Assembly: GCA_963678705.1 (NCBI GenBank)
Contig: OY783211.1
Coordinates: forward strand, 16,878,603-16,942,602
Direction: 5' to 3'
Source: Panorpa germanica
Taxonomy: Eukaryota; Arthropoda; Insecta; Mecoptera; Panorpidae
Length of the DNA stretch: 64,000 bases
Positions 25,861 through 39,200 of this stretch are shown piece after piece. The first letter of the stretch is position 1, and each line of letters begins with the position of its first letter. Both the position numbers and the translations under genes were made by a program. The notes under the pieces were generated by a model. The model was not told the DNA's origin, made no database searches, and worked only from the letters and a program-made list of their open reading frames with translations.

Positions 25861-27128
25861 CGGTGTCTCTGTTTGTCCAATGTATTAATATGGTGTTGTC
25901 TCTATCTTTTTAAGATAAAGACTTTCTTCTCTTAAATGTACGACAAATCTTAGATAAGAGGTACCAGAATCTTTCTTGCGTCAATGATTTCCTGGAACGT
26001 AATATTACTAAAATAAATTTAATCTTCGATCGATCTCAATCGATTGACTTCTAATTCTGACACAACGTTGCATTTGAATACGCGCGTATTTTCGAATATC
26101 ATTTCATTCATTTCCCATTCTTATACTTTCCCATTCTTTTAATATCAGACTGAGCCACAGCGCATCGTGGCCTGGTTTAGCTAGTAGATTATACGAATGA
26201 TGATGATTGGTCCATTCGATTAGACAGCGGTCCATGATCAAAGATTAAACCAATATTTCTCTGAACATGCGTTGTTGTTCGATATCCTTTCTTCTCCAGC
26301 CTCTGTATCTCTGTATCTCTGTGTCCACAGACTTTCGTCCATGCATACCATACACATACCATATCACCTACCTTTATCTAGTTCTAGCATTCTAGTAGCT
26401 CTCGCAACTATTTATTTGTGTAACTGATTATATTATAGATTATTAAAATAAGATATATAAATAGTTGTTATTATTTATAAATCGTGATTGTTTTATGACG
26501 GGACATTGATAGATTGTACCGTGTTAAGAAGAACATAATGTTAAAACCAACCGTCTTGGTTTGGTTGTCTTGCTATCCGCCTGTTCGACTGTCCGCCTGT
26601 CGCTAGAAGCTGAGCGACCTCTTTACCCAAGAGTTCAACAGAAGTATTTACTTTTCTTTTTTTTTATAAGTGTGGTAGCATTGACATGTGAAAACATGAA
26701 TAATATTGCTGTCATTTCAAATATATATTTTAATAAATTATTTGAAATTATTTCAATTTTTTTCATTGCGTCATATGGAGTTTTAGATCACAACAAAAAA
26801 TTGTTTCAGTTAGCCTATTTTTAAAAGCTGATTTCACTGCATTTCAAATAGTTTTTACATCATTCATATTTTTTATCGTTCTTTATTTTGACACGGAAAT
26901 AATTAATTGATTGAAGTACCTTAATCATTTAACAATCTGCTACTTTGGAATCGTATTGATTAACACGTTGTTTTCAAAATTTTCAAATCTTTTAAATATT
27001 TAAACTAGAAGTCTTGTATAAGCGTAGGCTGCTGTAATAATAACCCATGAATGGTAGATGAAAAGAATTCTTAAAACACCACTTTCTTAACAAAAATCAC
27101 GTTTATTTAAATTTATTTGTACACTGTA
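25861..27128. other. Non-coding stretch
   Basis: It includes a small tandem repeat (CTCTGTAT)3 at 26301-26324 and a GC-richer patch at 26545-26640. No gene is supported. Confidence 0.45.
26301..26324. repeat. Microsatellite (CTCTGTAT)3
   Basis: Three 8-bp units, the last one changed to CTCTGTGT. Confidence 0.75.
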
Positions 27129-27532
27129 TAAAAAGTTGGTCCATAAAATGCTTTCGAGGCCTCTTTCTTAGGCTAAACCTGCACTGTAAATGCATCTATA
27201 GTCCAAATCGCAATAGTTCGACGGCGATTTATACTTAAAAGAGGTTATAAGAGCGGTATAAATCTATAATACGGTAATGAATTTTATCTTATTTGTTTCT
27301 ATATGCATTATAGAAAAATAAGTGAGTCAGTGCTTTTTAGTTATATCGTCAGTTTATACCCCACAACTTGTTTTAAGTATAAGTCGCCGCCGATCTCTCG
27401 TAATTTGTGCTGTACATTTATAAGATTCAATATATTACAGAATTACGAATTTATTTCCGCGCTATTCTTTTCGTAATGCACCCTTAGCCTAAGAAAGAGG
27501 TTTCTAAAGCATTTTATCAACCAATTTACAAT
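27129..27532. mobile_element. MITE B with nested MITE C, 8-bp target duplication
   Basis: The outer TIRs contain CATAAAATGCTTT...CCTCTTTCTTAGGCTAA at the left and the inverse at the right. The element is flanked on both sides by ACACTGTA (27121-27128 and 27533-27540), an 8-bp target duplication that suggests a hAT- or P-type transposase. Inside, at about 27198-27412, a second pair of inverted ends (TATAGTCCAAATCGC...GACGGCGATTTATACTT) matches the elements at 28610 and 55757. It therefore looks like one MITE inserted in another. Confidence 0.65.
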
Positions 27533-27540
27533 ACACTGTA

Positions 27541-28222
27541 CTGTCAGGAATAATTAAGATTTACCAATTATAAATCATAAGCCGAACGTAATATTGGTTC
27601 AATAGTATTTATTAACAAATATAAGAACTGTATACAAAGCATGTAACTCAATCGACCGACTCTATATGACGAATATTGTCTCACCCTTTCCAAGGTTCAG
27701 ATTATGTCGCTCTCTCAGACATGTGATGGAATATTAGCAGTGGCATTACGCAGCGTGTGATTTGAAGAAAATATTAGTACAAACAGTAATATTATTTATA
27801 TAATGCGAAATATAGAAACAAACCTAATGCAAAATAAAAGGAAAGTGACGTGAATCTATCTACGTAGTCCTTCATGTACAAGAAAATGTCGTATTTCAAC
27901 TCTACTTTCTTGATGGACTCTTAGTTAATATCTTTCATCTTCTATATATTGTCTACAGAATGTCTATAGTATTGCATCTAAATAAAACAATGTTTGTGTA
28001 AAATAAAGAACTATTACCATCATCACGACACGATCTCTTCTTCTTTATTTATTTATTTTCTTGAAAACAACTTCAGCGACAATGTGTCTTCTAAATTTCT
28101 TTTATTTTCAACATTTTTTTTATTGGTTTTACACAGCTGTCATGAGAAGTAAGATGAAGAGATGGCAAAATATTTATAGAAAAGTACAACTTGAAACAAA
28201 ATGTACTCGTACAATGTGTTTG
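27541..28222. other. Non-coding stretch
   Basis: No gene or recognised element was seen. Confidence 0.45.
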
Positions 28223-28369
28223 CAGTGGCGGACTAGACAGGGTACCAATTTGCCTCATAGTAGAACAGATCACAGGGGGGTTAAATAAGGACTGAATTCT
28301 ATTTTGTTTTTCTTTTTTTGTAAACTTTGGGTCCTGGCAACCGTTATTTTTAAACCCAGTTCGCCACTG
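28223..28369. mobile_element. Small MITE with CAGTGGCGGAC...TTCGCCACTG termini
   Basis: The 147-bp element starts CAGTGGCGGACTAGAC and ends CCAGTTCGCCACTG. Flanking octamers TGTGTTTG and TATACTTG match at 5 of 8 positions, which could be a decayed 8-bp duplication. The non-ATG-related frames across it are incidental. Confidence 0.6.
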
Positions 28370-28609
28370 TATACTTGTACAATGTACATTGAACAAGGAT
28401 AAACACAGGACATTTTGTACCTACGTTTGTTAGGGTAATATAGAGTCTAATGTACGTCAAGCACGCGACAAATGAACTTTTTTTTATTTTGTTCTTCACT
28501 TTGTTTTTACTCTATAAGGTTGTACTCATGAATTTGTTGAACGTCGTTTGATCTGCGATGTTCGATATAAAGAGCGTTTCAATGCCTTCCCATTTTTATA
28601 ATGTACCCT

Positions 28610-28745
28610 AGCTGACTCACTTATTTTTTTCTAATGTATATAGAAACGAATAAGTTAAAATTCATTATCGTGTTATAGATTTATACCGCTCTTTTAACCT
28701 CTTATAAGTATAAGTCGCCGGCGAACTATCGCGATTTGGACTATA
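28610..28745 (-). repeat. MITE C, inverted partial copy
   Basis: This is the reverse complement of about 27195-27335: CTGACTCACTTATTTTTTTC, ATTTATACCGCTCTTTTAAC and AAGTATAAGTCGCCGGCG. The inverted pair lies 1.4 kb apart. Confidence 0.6.
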
Positions 28746-29970
28746 AGTGAATTTTTTATCCAATTTGAATTTGTTGAAATTATTAAAGTGATAACATTAA
28801 ATACTCTAACGAAAGCTATCTATTGTGTCATTGTAAAACCATTGTTTTGTTTTCTATGCGTTACTAAATAAAACTATGTCTTTCTTCATTTTTCTTTTAA
28901 ACAAAGTGGTTGTTTTATTTCTTTATCTCATTAAAATTGATAAGAACTAAACCCAGAAAATATAACTCTAGTCATGACCAAACCCGAAGACACATCAGTA
29001 AGCATCCAGCATCAATGCTCTCGTTGTATAATAACAATTATTATAATAAATATTTTAAATTGATGGAGTTTCATTTGTAATACGTAATTGCGTTTGAATA
29101 ATTTCGTCGAAAGTTTATTTAATTAGTTGTGACAACACTATATTAATTTACACCAACACGTGTGGGACGTTGTAATAGCATTTTATGCCATTTTCATCTC
29201 AAATAAAAATGCTGAAGCAATAGTTAAGCGAGGATTATGCATAGACTCAAAGAATTTAACATTTTATAGCATGCAGAGGATTGTACATAAACAAAGCTAG
29301 CTAATTCTACTAGAAAAGGCTCAATCGTTGGTGCAGTAGTTGAATTGACAACTCATAGTCGTCATTCAAAAGATATATTGCAAATACTCTACATTGTGTA
29401 TTGTTTAAAAGATATTTACTCACCTAAAAATTCAGAGGGCGCTTCTGCTAATGGCCTGAACAATGCAGTGTAATGCATATATTACCATACCAAATGAAAT
29501 AGCTCCGTCTTAGGATTCTTTAAAGTTGATGTGCCTTTTTTAAAAGACTAGCGAACTATATTAGTTTTTTTGTTATAAATGCACCTTTATTAAAATTTAT
29601 TGTACTATTTGAAAAATGATTATTTGGAAACTCATCACGGTAATTTAGATGGTATCAACGCATACAAATGGCCATCATTTGTTCAAATTTATTATATTTT
29701 TTAAAATATATATTACGTTTGTTTATTCGTTTATTGTGAGGGCAATGTCTGAAGTTGAATAACTTTCTAAGACACGTTGCGTAAGTAAAGATAAACATAA
29801 TTAAAAGAGACATTGCGTGGTAGTGAGGAAGACAAAACAATTTGTTCTAAAATGTCCGTTTTATGCGTAACTGATTTAATTTCATGAACTACAATTTCTT
29901 GTGATGAAAGAAGGTTATTGATAAATGTGTTTTCGTAAAATTGATAAATTCTTAAATTAGTTTTATATCA
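28746..29970. other. Intergenic stretch downstream of the ABCA gene
   Basis: AT-rich with no gene recognised. It separates the ABCA poly(A) signal from the repeats at 27-28.7 kb. Confidence 0.5.
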
Positions 29971-29976
29971 TTTATT
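29971..29976 (-). terminator. Poly(A) signal AATAAA of the ABCA gene
   Basis: AATAAA on the minus strand lies about 90 nt downstream of the stop codon at 30065, in the expected place for a short 3' UTR. Confidence 0.7.
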
Positions 29977-30064
29977 CAAACATTTACATTTTTTAACAAA
30001 GTTTTCACAGTTTTTTCACAGCTTCGATTATACCTTGAGTTCCATTTTTTTTTTTTCGAAAAAT

Positions 30065-30260
30065 TTACGCTTTTTGTTTTCTCGCAAACGACATGAATAC
30101 TTGCTCCAGGGTTGTGCCCCCAAGGGAGTAATCTTCGATTTCTAAATTTTTCCTCAACTGCTCCATAAAAACAAATAGACGGGACCATTTCACTGCGGTT
30201 GATTTTGGATCGTTGGAGGATATTGGGATGTAGTAGGTTAGAAGACAATGGTACTCTTCA
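30065..30260 (-). CDS. ABCA exon 26 (terminal)
   Basis: [20 protein letters not shown] and on to [20 protein letters not shown], ending KQKA and TAA. Acceptor TTTTGACAG. Confidence 0.93.
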
Positions 30261-33200
30261 CTGTCAAAAGAGGAATTTGTTTTTAATAAAACTAAGTCTT
30301 ATTAGGTGTTGTGTAGCAGCATACTGACCTTAAAACAGCGGACGGTTGATTATCACTGATATATTTCTTGACTTCTAACAAGCTTTTATCTGCAGGTCGC
30401 CCGACGAACGATTTATTCTTGTCGTAAGAAATTGATTTATCTCGAATTACTGTTTTGATTTTTAGCGTGTAACCTGAATTATTGGAAACCTTGTATACAT
30501 TACAATGCAAGGTGAAGTTAGCAGTCTTGATTAGCAGTCTGCTCAAAACTAGTGTTCTTTGATGTTAATGTTTGTTTTGAACAGACTGCTAACTTCGTAG
30601 TTAACATTCTTTTACCTTCACTGAATTTCTCCTTTAAATGTTGTTGTGTTCCAATACATTTAAATTCCCCATTAACCATAATGGCCATCCTACTACACAG
30701 CGCTTCACATTCTTCCATACTATTGGAAGTTAATATGACGCAACATCCTCTGTCCCGAATATTTGATATTGCATTCCATGTGTGAAGTTTCGTTGTTATG
30801 TCCATGCCTAAAAATTCAGCCATTTATAGAAGTTATTTGTTCAACTGGTCCAAGAATAACTTTATTTAGTTTTTAAATATATAAACGGGGTCGTAAGAGG
30901 TATAAGTATTTATTTCATGTTTTATAAAACAATTAGGTTATGTCGCAATACTTTAATAATGCGTTGTAACATAATTGTGTAAGAACAACGTTAAAATCAA
31001 CGATATTCCGTTGTATTTATTATATTATGCGTGTTAATACCGCGCTTCAGTAAACGTCATATTCTGCGTCCAATCCTTTTTATAAATTGTTTACATTTTA
31101 TTAATTATTAAAAACCGAGGTTAACTCCTACCTGAAGTTGGTTCATCCAACAGAATAACATGCGGGTCCCCTATGAGTGCGACTGCTGTACTAAGCTTCC
31201 TCTTATTCCCTCCACTGTATTCTTTAACCTAAGAAACCAACCATTAATCTGTTAAAGAACTAATGATTTATAAAATCTGGTTCCTAAACTTTACTCAGTT
31301 GAAAATCTTTACCTTTTTATCAATATGCAACTCAAAATTAAGTTCTTGTGCTAGTTTGTAAGCGAGAGAGGGTGTTTCTGCTTTCGATACGCCACGCAAC
31401 AAACAAAACATGGTCAAAGTCTCTCGTCCCGTTAAATTATCAATCAGAGCATCAAATTGTGGGCAATATCCTACACCGTTCAAATTTAATGTAAATTCAA
31501 ATTAAAAGCTTCAATCAAACTAGCCATAATGAGAAATAAATTACCAATTACTTCGTGAACATTCTTCATTTCGGAAAGCAGTGAAAATCCATTGACCCAT
31601 CCATTCCCAGAAGTTATGTTTTCATCTCCTGTCAGCATTTTAAACGTTGTAGATTTCCCGGCCCCATTTACACCCAATAACCCAAAACATTCGCCGCCAT
31701 CGATGATGACGCACATGCCGTTAACTGCCAGTAACGTCCTGTAGTACTTTGTAAGGTCTTTCAAAACCAGGTCGTGTTCGGCAACTTTTAAATCTGCGTA
31801 GTGGACCTTTTCCTTCTCTTCTCTGACGTCATCGTCTAGAGACGTATGTGACTCATCTGATGCTGATGATGATCGGCTGCGATCGGTGATGGTACCGATT
31901 TTGTTGGTTGCTAAAATCAATAACACTCTACTCATTTAACACATAATTGCACGTTATGATCTTTTCCCAACAACCTTATAGAAGAAACAACGAGAATAAC
32001 ATATTTGGATCAATCTTTCTAGTAGAAATTGATATCTCAACTGATGACTTAACTAGCATTAGATTAAAAAAATATCTTACGTTTAGAACATCTTCCTCTA
32101 AATTTATAAACAACTTGATGTAAAATGTTGTATTCCTTTAAAAACAACAGGGCCGTCAGGACGATCGCTTGAACTAGAAAAATTATTAAATATTTTAAAA
32201 TTCCTGGGTCGTCCCAAGTATAGTACGGATCATGCGGAGCTGAAATAAATATAAAATGGATTACCTAATTGTTCTATTAAGTATTGTTAAACTATTTTGT
32301 TTTTGCTTACAGAAGCAACAAATTGGGGACTGCTGGCATTGCAACTCGGGGTCGCAAATTGAAGTCAGCTCACACAGACGTGTACACACCTGAAAAACAC
32401 TTCGTAGAATTCAATTGTATGAAGAATATCGCAGGTATTTAATTAATTTAATGTCTTTGCCGATTAGGCATTATTTTCCTCTACATTATAAAACTTAATA
32501 CTATTCTAAATTTACAAAAATGGTTATTCTTCTTATTCTTTTTCTTGTGTCTCTATCTCTTCTATAATTGAATATGTTTACATTCAATAGCGCAATATAT
32601 TTGCAAAATTTCAACTTTCTTTCTTTCTATTACAGATACAAAATAGATGCAAAATTGGGGGTTCCAAGTAAATTCAGAAAACATCCGAAGACGTCAACAG
32701 CTTTACAATGTTTTTCTCTACGAAACAGGAGTTTTTCAAGCCAGGTTTTCAAGCCATCATACAGAATTCAATATCAAACATATAAATACACCTATATAAA
32801 AATATAAATAAGCACCTAAATCATGTGTATTTTTAATTTTAGTGAAAATAAGATTATCTATATTTATTGTGATATTCTTGTGACTTTTAAATGTTTGTGG
32901 CAATATATATTTGTACTTAATCAAAAGTTTAGTAAATTATTTATCATATAAAATCTATATTAATAATAATTAGTGGATAGATATTAATAAATTTTCTTAA
33001 TAATTATAATTAATACTATAAACATAAATACGCCATCTATTAAGCAGTAGATATAACAGGTATAGTTAGTTGTTTCTTTCATAGATGGCAGAATTAGTTT
33101 ATAAATTTGGTACTCCTAATCAGTATGCAACTAAACATACTTTAATTTGTGTATTAGTAGCTGCATGCTGATCAGGCGTAGAAATTTGAATTTTCCGCAT

Positions 33201-36200
33201 TATTACTGGTGAAACAACTGTAGATTTTAAAAAAAAAAACTGTAGGAACTGAAAGATATTGTTATTAAAAATAATGTAAACATTTTATTTTAGCAAAAAT
33301 TAAAATTTCTGTTTTTTTTTAGATGAAAGAAGTTTACAATCTTCTTAAAATTGATAAATAAATGTGTGAAGTTTTGTAAGATATTTGAAAAATAATAAAT
33401 AAATAATATTAATAATAACTATATTGTATTTAATTTTAACAAAAATAAGATTTTATGCTATTCCTGAGATGAAAGAAGGTTTTTAGAAAATTTTCCTAAA
33501 TTCATGGACATTTGTGTCTAAGCAAAAAATTACATTTCTTTGAAATTTTTAATGCAGTTATGTTCGTTATGCTCTATTATAAAAAACTGCATCATTAGAT
33601 TTTAAATACCTACGGAATTCTGGCTTTTATGCGACCTTTTTTATTTTTATGGACATTTTTTTCTAAACTTTTTTTTTGATTCTTTGGAATAATTTGATGC
33701 AGTTATGTTCGTTATGCTCTAATATAAAAAACTGCATCATTAGATTTTAAATATCAATGCGATTTTGGCTTTTATGAGACCTTTTTTATTTTCATGGACA
33801 TTTTTTTTCTAAAATTTTTTTTTGATTCTTTGGAATAATTTGATGCAGCTATGCTTGTTATGCTCTAAAATAAAAAACTGCATCATTACATTTTAAATAC
33901 CTACGGGATTCTGGCTTTTATGCGACCTTTTTTATTTTAATGGACATTTTTTTTCTAAAACTTTTTTTTGATTCTTTAGAATAATTTGATGCAGTTATGT
34001 TCATTATGCTCTAATATAAAAAACTGCATCATTAGATTTTAAATACCTTCGCGATTCTGGCTTTTATGCGACCTTTTTTATTTTCATGGACATTTTTTTT
34101 CTAAAATTTTTTTTTGATTCTTTGGAATAATTTGATGCAGTTATGTTCGTTATGCTCTAATATAAAAAACTGCATCATTAGATTTTAAATATCTACGCGA
34201 TTTTGGCTTTTATGAGATCTTTTTTATTTTCATGGACATTTTTTTTCTAAAATTTTTTTTTGATTCTTTGGAATAATTTGATGCAGTTATGTTCGTTATG
34301 CTCTAATATAAAAAACTGCATCATTAGATTTTAAATACCTTCGCGATTTTGGGTTTTATGAGATCTTTTTTATTTTCATGGACATTTTTTTTCTAAAATT
34401 TTTTTTTGATTCTTTGGAATAATTTGATGCAGTTATGTTCGTTATGCTCTAATATAAAAAACTGCATCATTAGATTTTAAATACCTCCGCGATTTTGGCT
34501 TTTATGCGACTTTTTTTATTTTCATGGACATTTTCTTCAAAAAAAAAAATTTACATTTTCTTGAATTTTTTTGATGCAGTTATGTTCGCTATGCTTGAAA
34601 ATAAAAAACTGCTTCATTAGATTTTAAATATCTACGCAGAAACTCAAAAAATTGCATTGCTCTTAAAATCATAAAAGTGAACCTTTTCATCATTTTTAAC
34701 AAGATTATAGTCTTCTTTCTATATGGAGATTTAATATATTGATATATCATAAACTAAAACACTTATTTAAAAATGGATTATAAATTTGAAATAAGCATTC
34801 AAAATTAAGTTAAAATCCGTTATAAAATGACATATATTTTTCTTAAATTTTTATGAAAAGTAAGAAGGCTATACTCTTGTTACTTTTTATAAAAATGACA
34901 TATTTTATTTTGACGTGTGATATATGTTTTCTAACGTAGTTTTTTATGCTGATTCCAAAATTGCAAACTATTTTTCATTAGCTCGTATAGTTTCTTAGTA
35001 ATCGGCGTTTAAAACTTTGTTTTATTTTGACTGAAATGCAAATATCTCGTAAACTAAAACTCCTATCTAAAAATAAATTGCAAATTTGGAATCAGCATAA
35101 AAAACTACGTTAGAAAACATATATCGCATGTCAAAATAAAATATGTCATTTTTATAAAAAGTAACAAGAGTATAGCCTTCTTACTTTTCACAAAAATTGA
35201 ACAAAAAAATATCTTATTTTTTTAATGGTTTCTAACATAATATTGAATGCTTATTTCAAATTTATAATTCATTTTTAAATAAGTATTTTAGTTTATGATA
35301 TATCAATATATTAAATCTCCATATAGAAAGAAGACTATAATCTTGTTAAAAATGATGAAAAGGTTCACTTTTATGATTTTAAGAGCAATGCAATTTTTTG
35401 AGTTTCTGTGTAGATATTTAAAATCTAATGATGCAGTTCTTTATTTTAAAGCATAGCGAACATAACTGCATCAAAAAAATTCAAGAAAATGAAAAATTTT
35501 CTTTTTGAAAAAAATGTCAATGAAAATAAAAAAAGTCGCATAAAAGCCAAAATCGCGGAGGTATTTAAAATCTAATGATGCAGTTTTTTATTTTAGAACA
35601 TAAAGAACATAACTGCATCAAATTATTCCAAAGAATCAAAAAAAAATTAAAAATGAAAATAAAAAGTCCATGAAAATGAAAAAGGTCTCATAAAAGCCAA
35701 AATCGCGTAGATATTTAAAATCTAATGATGCAGTTTTTTATTTTAGAACATAAAGAACATAACTGCATCAAATTATTCCAAAGAATCAAAAAAAAATTTT
35801 AGAAAAAAAATGTCCATGAAAATAAAAAAGGTCGCATAAAAGCCAGAATCCTGTAGATATTTAAAATGTAATGCTGCAGTTTTTCATTTTAGAGCATAAC
35901 GAACATAACTGCATCAAATTATTCCAAAGAATCAAAGAAAAAATTTAGAAAAAAAATGTCCATGAAAATAAAAAAGGTCGCATAAAAGCCAGAATCCTGT
36001 AGATATTTAAAATGTAATGCTGCAGTTTTTCATTTTAGAGCATAACGAACATAACTGCATCAAATTATTCCAAAGAATCAAAAAAAAAATTTAGAAAAAA
36101 AATGTCCATGAAAATAAAAAAGGTCGCATAAAAGCCAAAATCGCGTAGAAATTTAAAGTCTAATGATGCAGTTTTTTATTTTAGAGCATAGCGAACATAA

Positions 36201-39200
36201 CTGCATCAAATTATTCCAAAGAATCAAAAAAAAATTTAAAATGAAAATAAAAAGTCCATGGAAATGGAAAAGGTCGCATAAAAGCCAAAATCGCGTAGAT
36301 ATTTAAAATCTAATGATGCAGTTTTTTATTTTAGAACATAAAGAACATAACTGCATCAAATTATTCCAAAGAATCAAAAAAAAATTTTAGAAAAAAAATG
36401 TCCATGAAAATAAAAAAGGTCGCTTAAAAGCTAGAATCGCGTAGATATTTAAAATCTAATGATGTAGTTCTTTATTTTAAAACATAACGAACATAACTGC
36501 ATCAAAAAAATTTCAAGAAATGTTATTTATTCTTTAAATAAAGTTAATATATATTTACAAATTTATTCGAGGCCAGTATCTTCAGATTCCTGAAGCAAAC
36601 GCAGAGAGTGTATTGCGAGAAGATCAAGCAAATCTTGCTAAAAGCATCCGGATTTAATTGGTACTTATCCAATAAACCAACAATTGAAAAAAGTATGCAA
36701 CCTGGAAGTAAATATTTAAATCAATGATAAAAATCTTATCTTTAAGAAATAAAATTACATTTTAAGTAAAATATATTTTGGAGCGACATTTGGTTTACCA
36801 AAGAACATGTTAAAGAAAGACATCCACACCATTCCTACTGCAGGAATGTCGTAAAGAAAGGAAGCCAGATACATCATGGGCATCTCAGCCATTCCAAATG
36901 CAAGCAACACGCTGTAGGCCCGACCTGGTGGATAACATACATTTTTACGTAATTCTACAAAAAGTACATCCAACCTATCGTCAACTGATAAGTCTGTTAT
37001 TTGCAAAAAGTTATTTTGATTTTATAATTACCTAATTCTGATGGAGTTGCGAATCCTACTTCCTGCAGAGGCACCATTGTCATTATCCATATAAATGACA
37101 TTAATGCAAATGTCAGGTAATCCCAAATAAACTCGGAACCCCAAAAAGAAATTATCCCAATACCGCTGACAAGCTGCAAATGTTTTGCTTTGCAGACCCG
37201 CTCCTATATAAAAGAAACGCGAGGCAAAAATCTTTCAGTGAACAGTAGCTTTTGGAAAAACACAGTAAAACATTTCCAATCTAATACTTACTTTAATGTG
37301 AAATATAACATAAAATGAACAGCTAAACGTCACGGTTAATCCGACAACTGTGGCTATTTGAAAAGCAGAAGAAAAGTCTTTGTTTGATTCTTCCAACATC
37401 GCAACCTGTTGTCAATAATTACGTAAATAATAATTACAAATAATGTCTAAGAAGTAATTCTAGAATTGTATTTATAGTACCATCTATTAAATAAATCATT
37501 AACTATGTACAGCCCCTGATTCATGCAACAACAATAACTGGTAGCACTTGTTGCAGCTAATCAGGCGTCTTCACAGTTACATATAATACGGAATATAATA
37601 AGATGATACAAACTTACTTCTGCTGCAACTCTAAATGGTAGTGGTTTATTTATAACAGTGATACTAAATTCTGGTCCCGTAATCGCCTTGAGTATTGCGT
37701 TGTAAACCATGTTCAAACTGAGCGGTAAAGTGTGGTACGCTTGATTGTTAAACCACGCGGTGATTGATGTATAATCAAAACTAGCTCCCACTAGATACTT
37801 GGAGTTCACTTTATCAATATCGTCTTTTACCTATAAAGAAGTACATGGTAAATAAGAAATCTGTTATTGAAATCTGAATTTGTTTGATACAAACCGCACA
37901 ATGCTGATATATGGACGCATCCTTTTATAGTAAATTATAGATTTAGATCGTACCTGTTGCTCTAAAATGAAATCTTCAATATCCTCCCATTGAATGTCTT
38001 CCAGTTCATGCGAGTGGGAGTAATTGGTGAACATGTTGTTGTACGCGATGTAAATGGAGTCCATTAGCTCATCACTTTTATAATACATATTTCTCTTACT
38101 CAATACTGTTACCGTGTCATTACGAGAATCTATAGAAATCGGCAGCGATGGTAATGGTGGGAATCCTGGAGATATTGTTACTACATTAGCACGACAGCAC
38201 GAGGTTGGTCTTACCATCCCTACAGACACATCAAACTGCTTACCTTTTGCCATTTCAATTCTGTCAGATAAAATAGATACAACAATTGTAAATATGGGAA
38301 TCACTATTTGAGCTAGGAACATAAACCAGCTCCTCCTGGTCGATATGAAACACTTCTTGAACATTGCACACAACTGATTGCAGATCAGCGGAGGTCCTCT
38401 TAGAAGACCAAATTGAGGAGTGATATCCACTGAAAATCAAGTTGAGGAGAGACATTGATATGTGCGATTCGGCTGGCTGTGCATCTTGTATATGGTTCAA
38501 AAAGAAACGCAAAACTAATCAAATAATAACAATAAATATGAGAACCAAACCTGAGTCCTGTCGAATTTCATCGATAATTTCTTGCTTCTCGATGCCAAAC
38601 TTGGTAAAGACTTCCCTCAATGTGCAATAAGAAACACAACACGAAGATATATTCAGATTCGCTGCTTCATTTTCCAAACCTACACAAACCTTCTCAAGGT
38701 CACCTGCATACTCCTTACTAAACATGTAGGTCAATTCACTTCCAGCATTCGTTGCGATTCCTGCAGTTGGGATGTATTTCTGCAGAAATGATGTCACTTC
38801 CTTAACGTCACAGTTTTTAGCTTTTATTATGGTCAACTGATAACTGTTTCCAAACTTATTCTTAAGGTACATCGGCGATCCAATAGCTTGTAACTTTCCA
38901 TCTGCTATTATGGCGACTCTATCTCCAAGTATGTCTGCTTCATCCATGTAGTGCGTTGAAATTAGAATCGTCCTTCCTAAATGAACACATTTTTGTATTA
39001 TATTTACTCAGTTTACAACACTTCTATGAGCGTAAGTTGTTACCTGCTTTTTCCAGTTCTAATAAGTCCCATAAGGCTCTTCGGGCAGCTGGATCCATAC
39101 CGGAAGTAGGCTCATCGCAAATAACTATAGTAGAACCACCACATAAAGCCATTGACACTGATAACTTCCTCTGTTGTCCACAGGATAAGTTCATAGCCAT

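Larger units (their letters stand above)
33500..36530. mobile_element. Giant palindromic foldback element in ABCA intron 18
   Basis: The sequence from about 33520 to 35010 is repeated in inverse from about 35030 to 36525, centre near 35022. Outer parts of both arms are tandem 146-bp units. The inner parts (34640-34990 and 35060-35420) are unique sequence in inverted copy, for example TGCTGATTCC near 34948 against GGAATCAGCA near 35088. There is no open frame and no target duplication that I can identify. The architecture matches foldback transposons. It sits wholly within an intron of a coding gene. Confidence 0.85.

Noticed and set aside
28091..28396. Two frames on opposite strands near 28.2 kb
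   Set aside because: Both run across a MITE (28223-28369) and have no coding features.
30552..30785. Plus-strand frame of 77 codons opposite ABCA exon 24
   Set aside because: It is the antisense of a coding exon with intact splice sites and has no independent support.
33552..36510. Regular 146-bp repeats considered as a CRISPR-like array or satellite
   Set aside because: The unit is repeated throughout with no unique spacers, the arms are inverted, and the context is an insect intron. A foldback element fits better.
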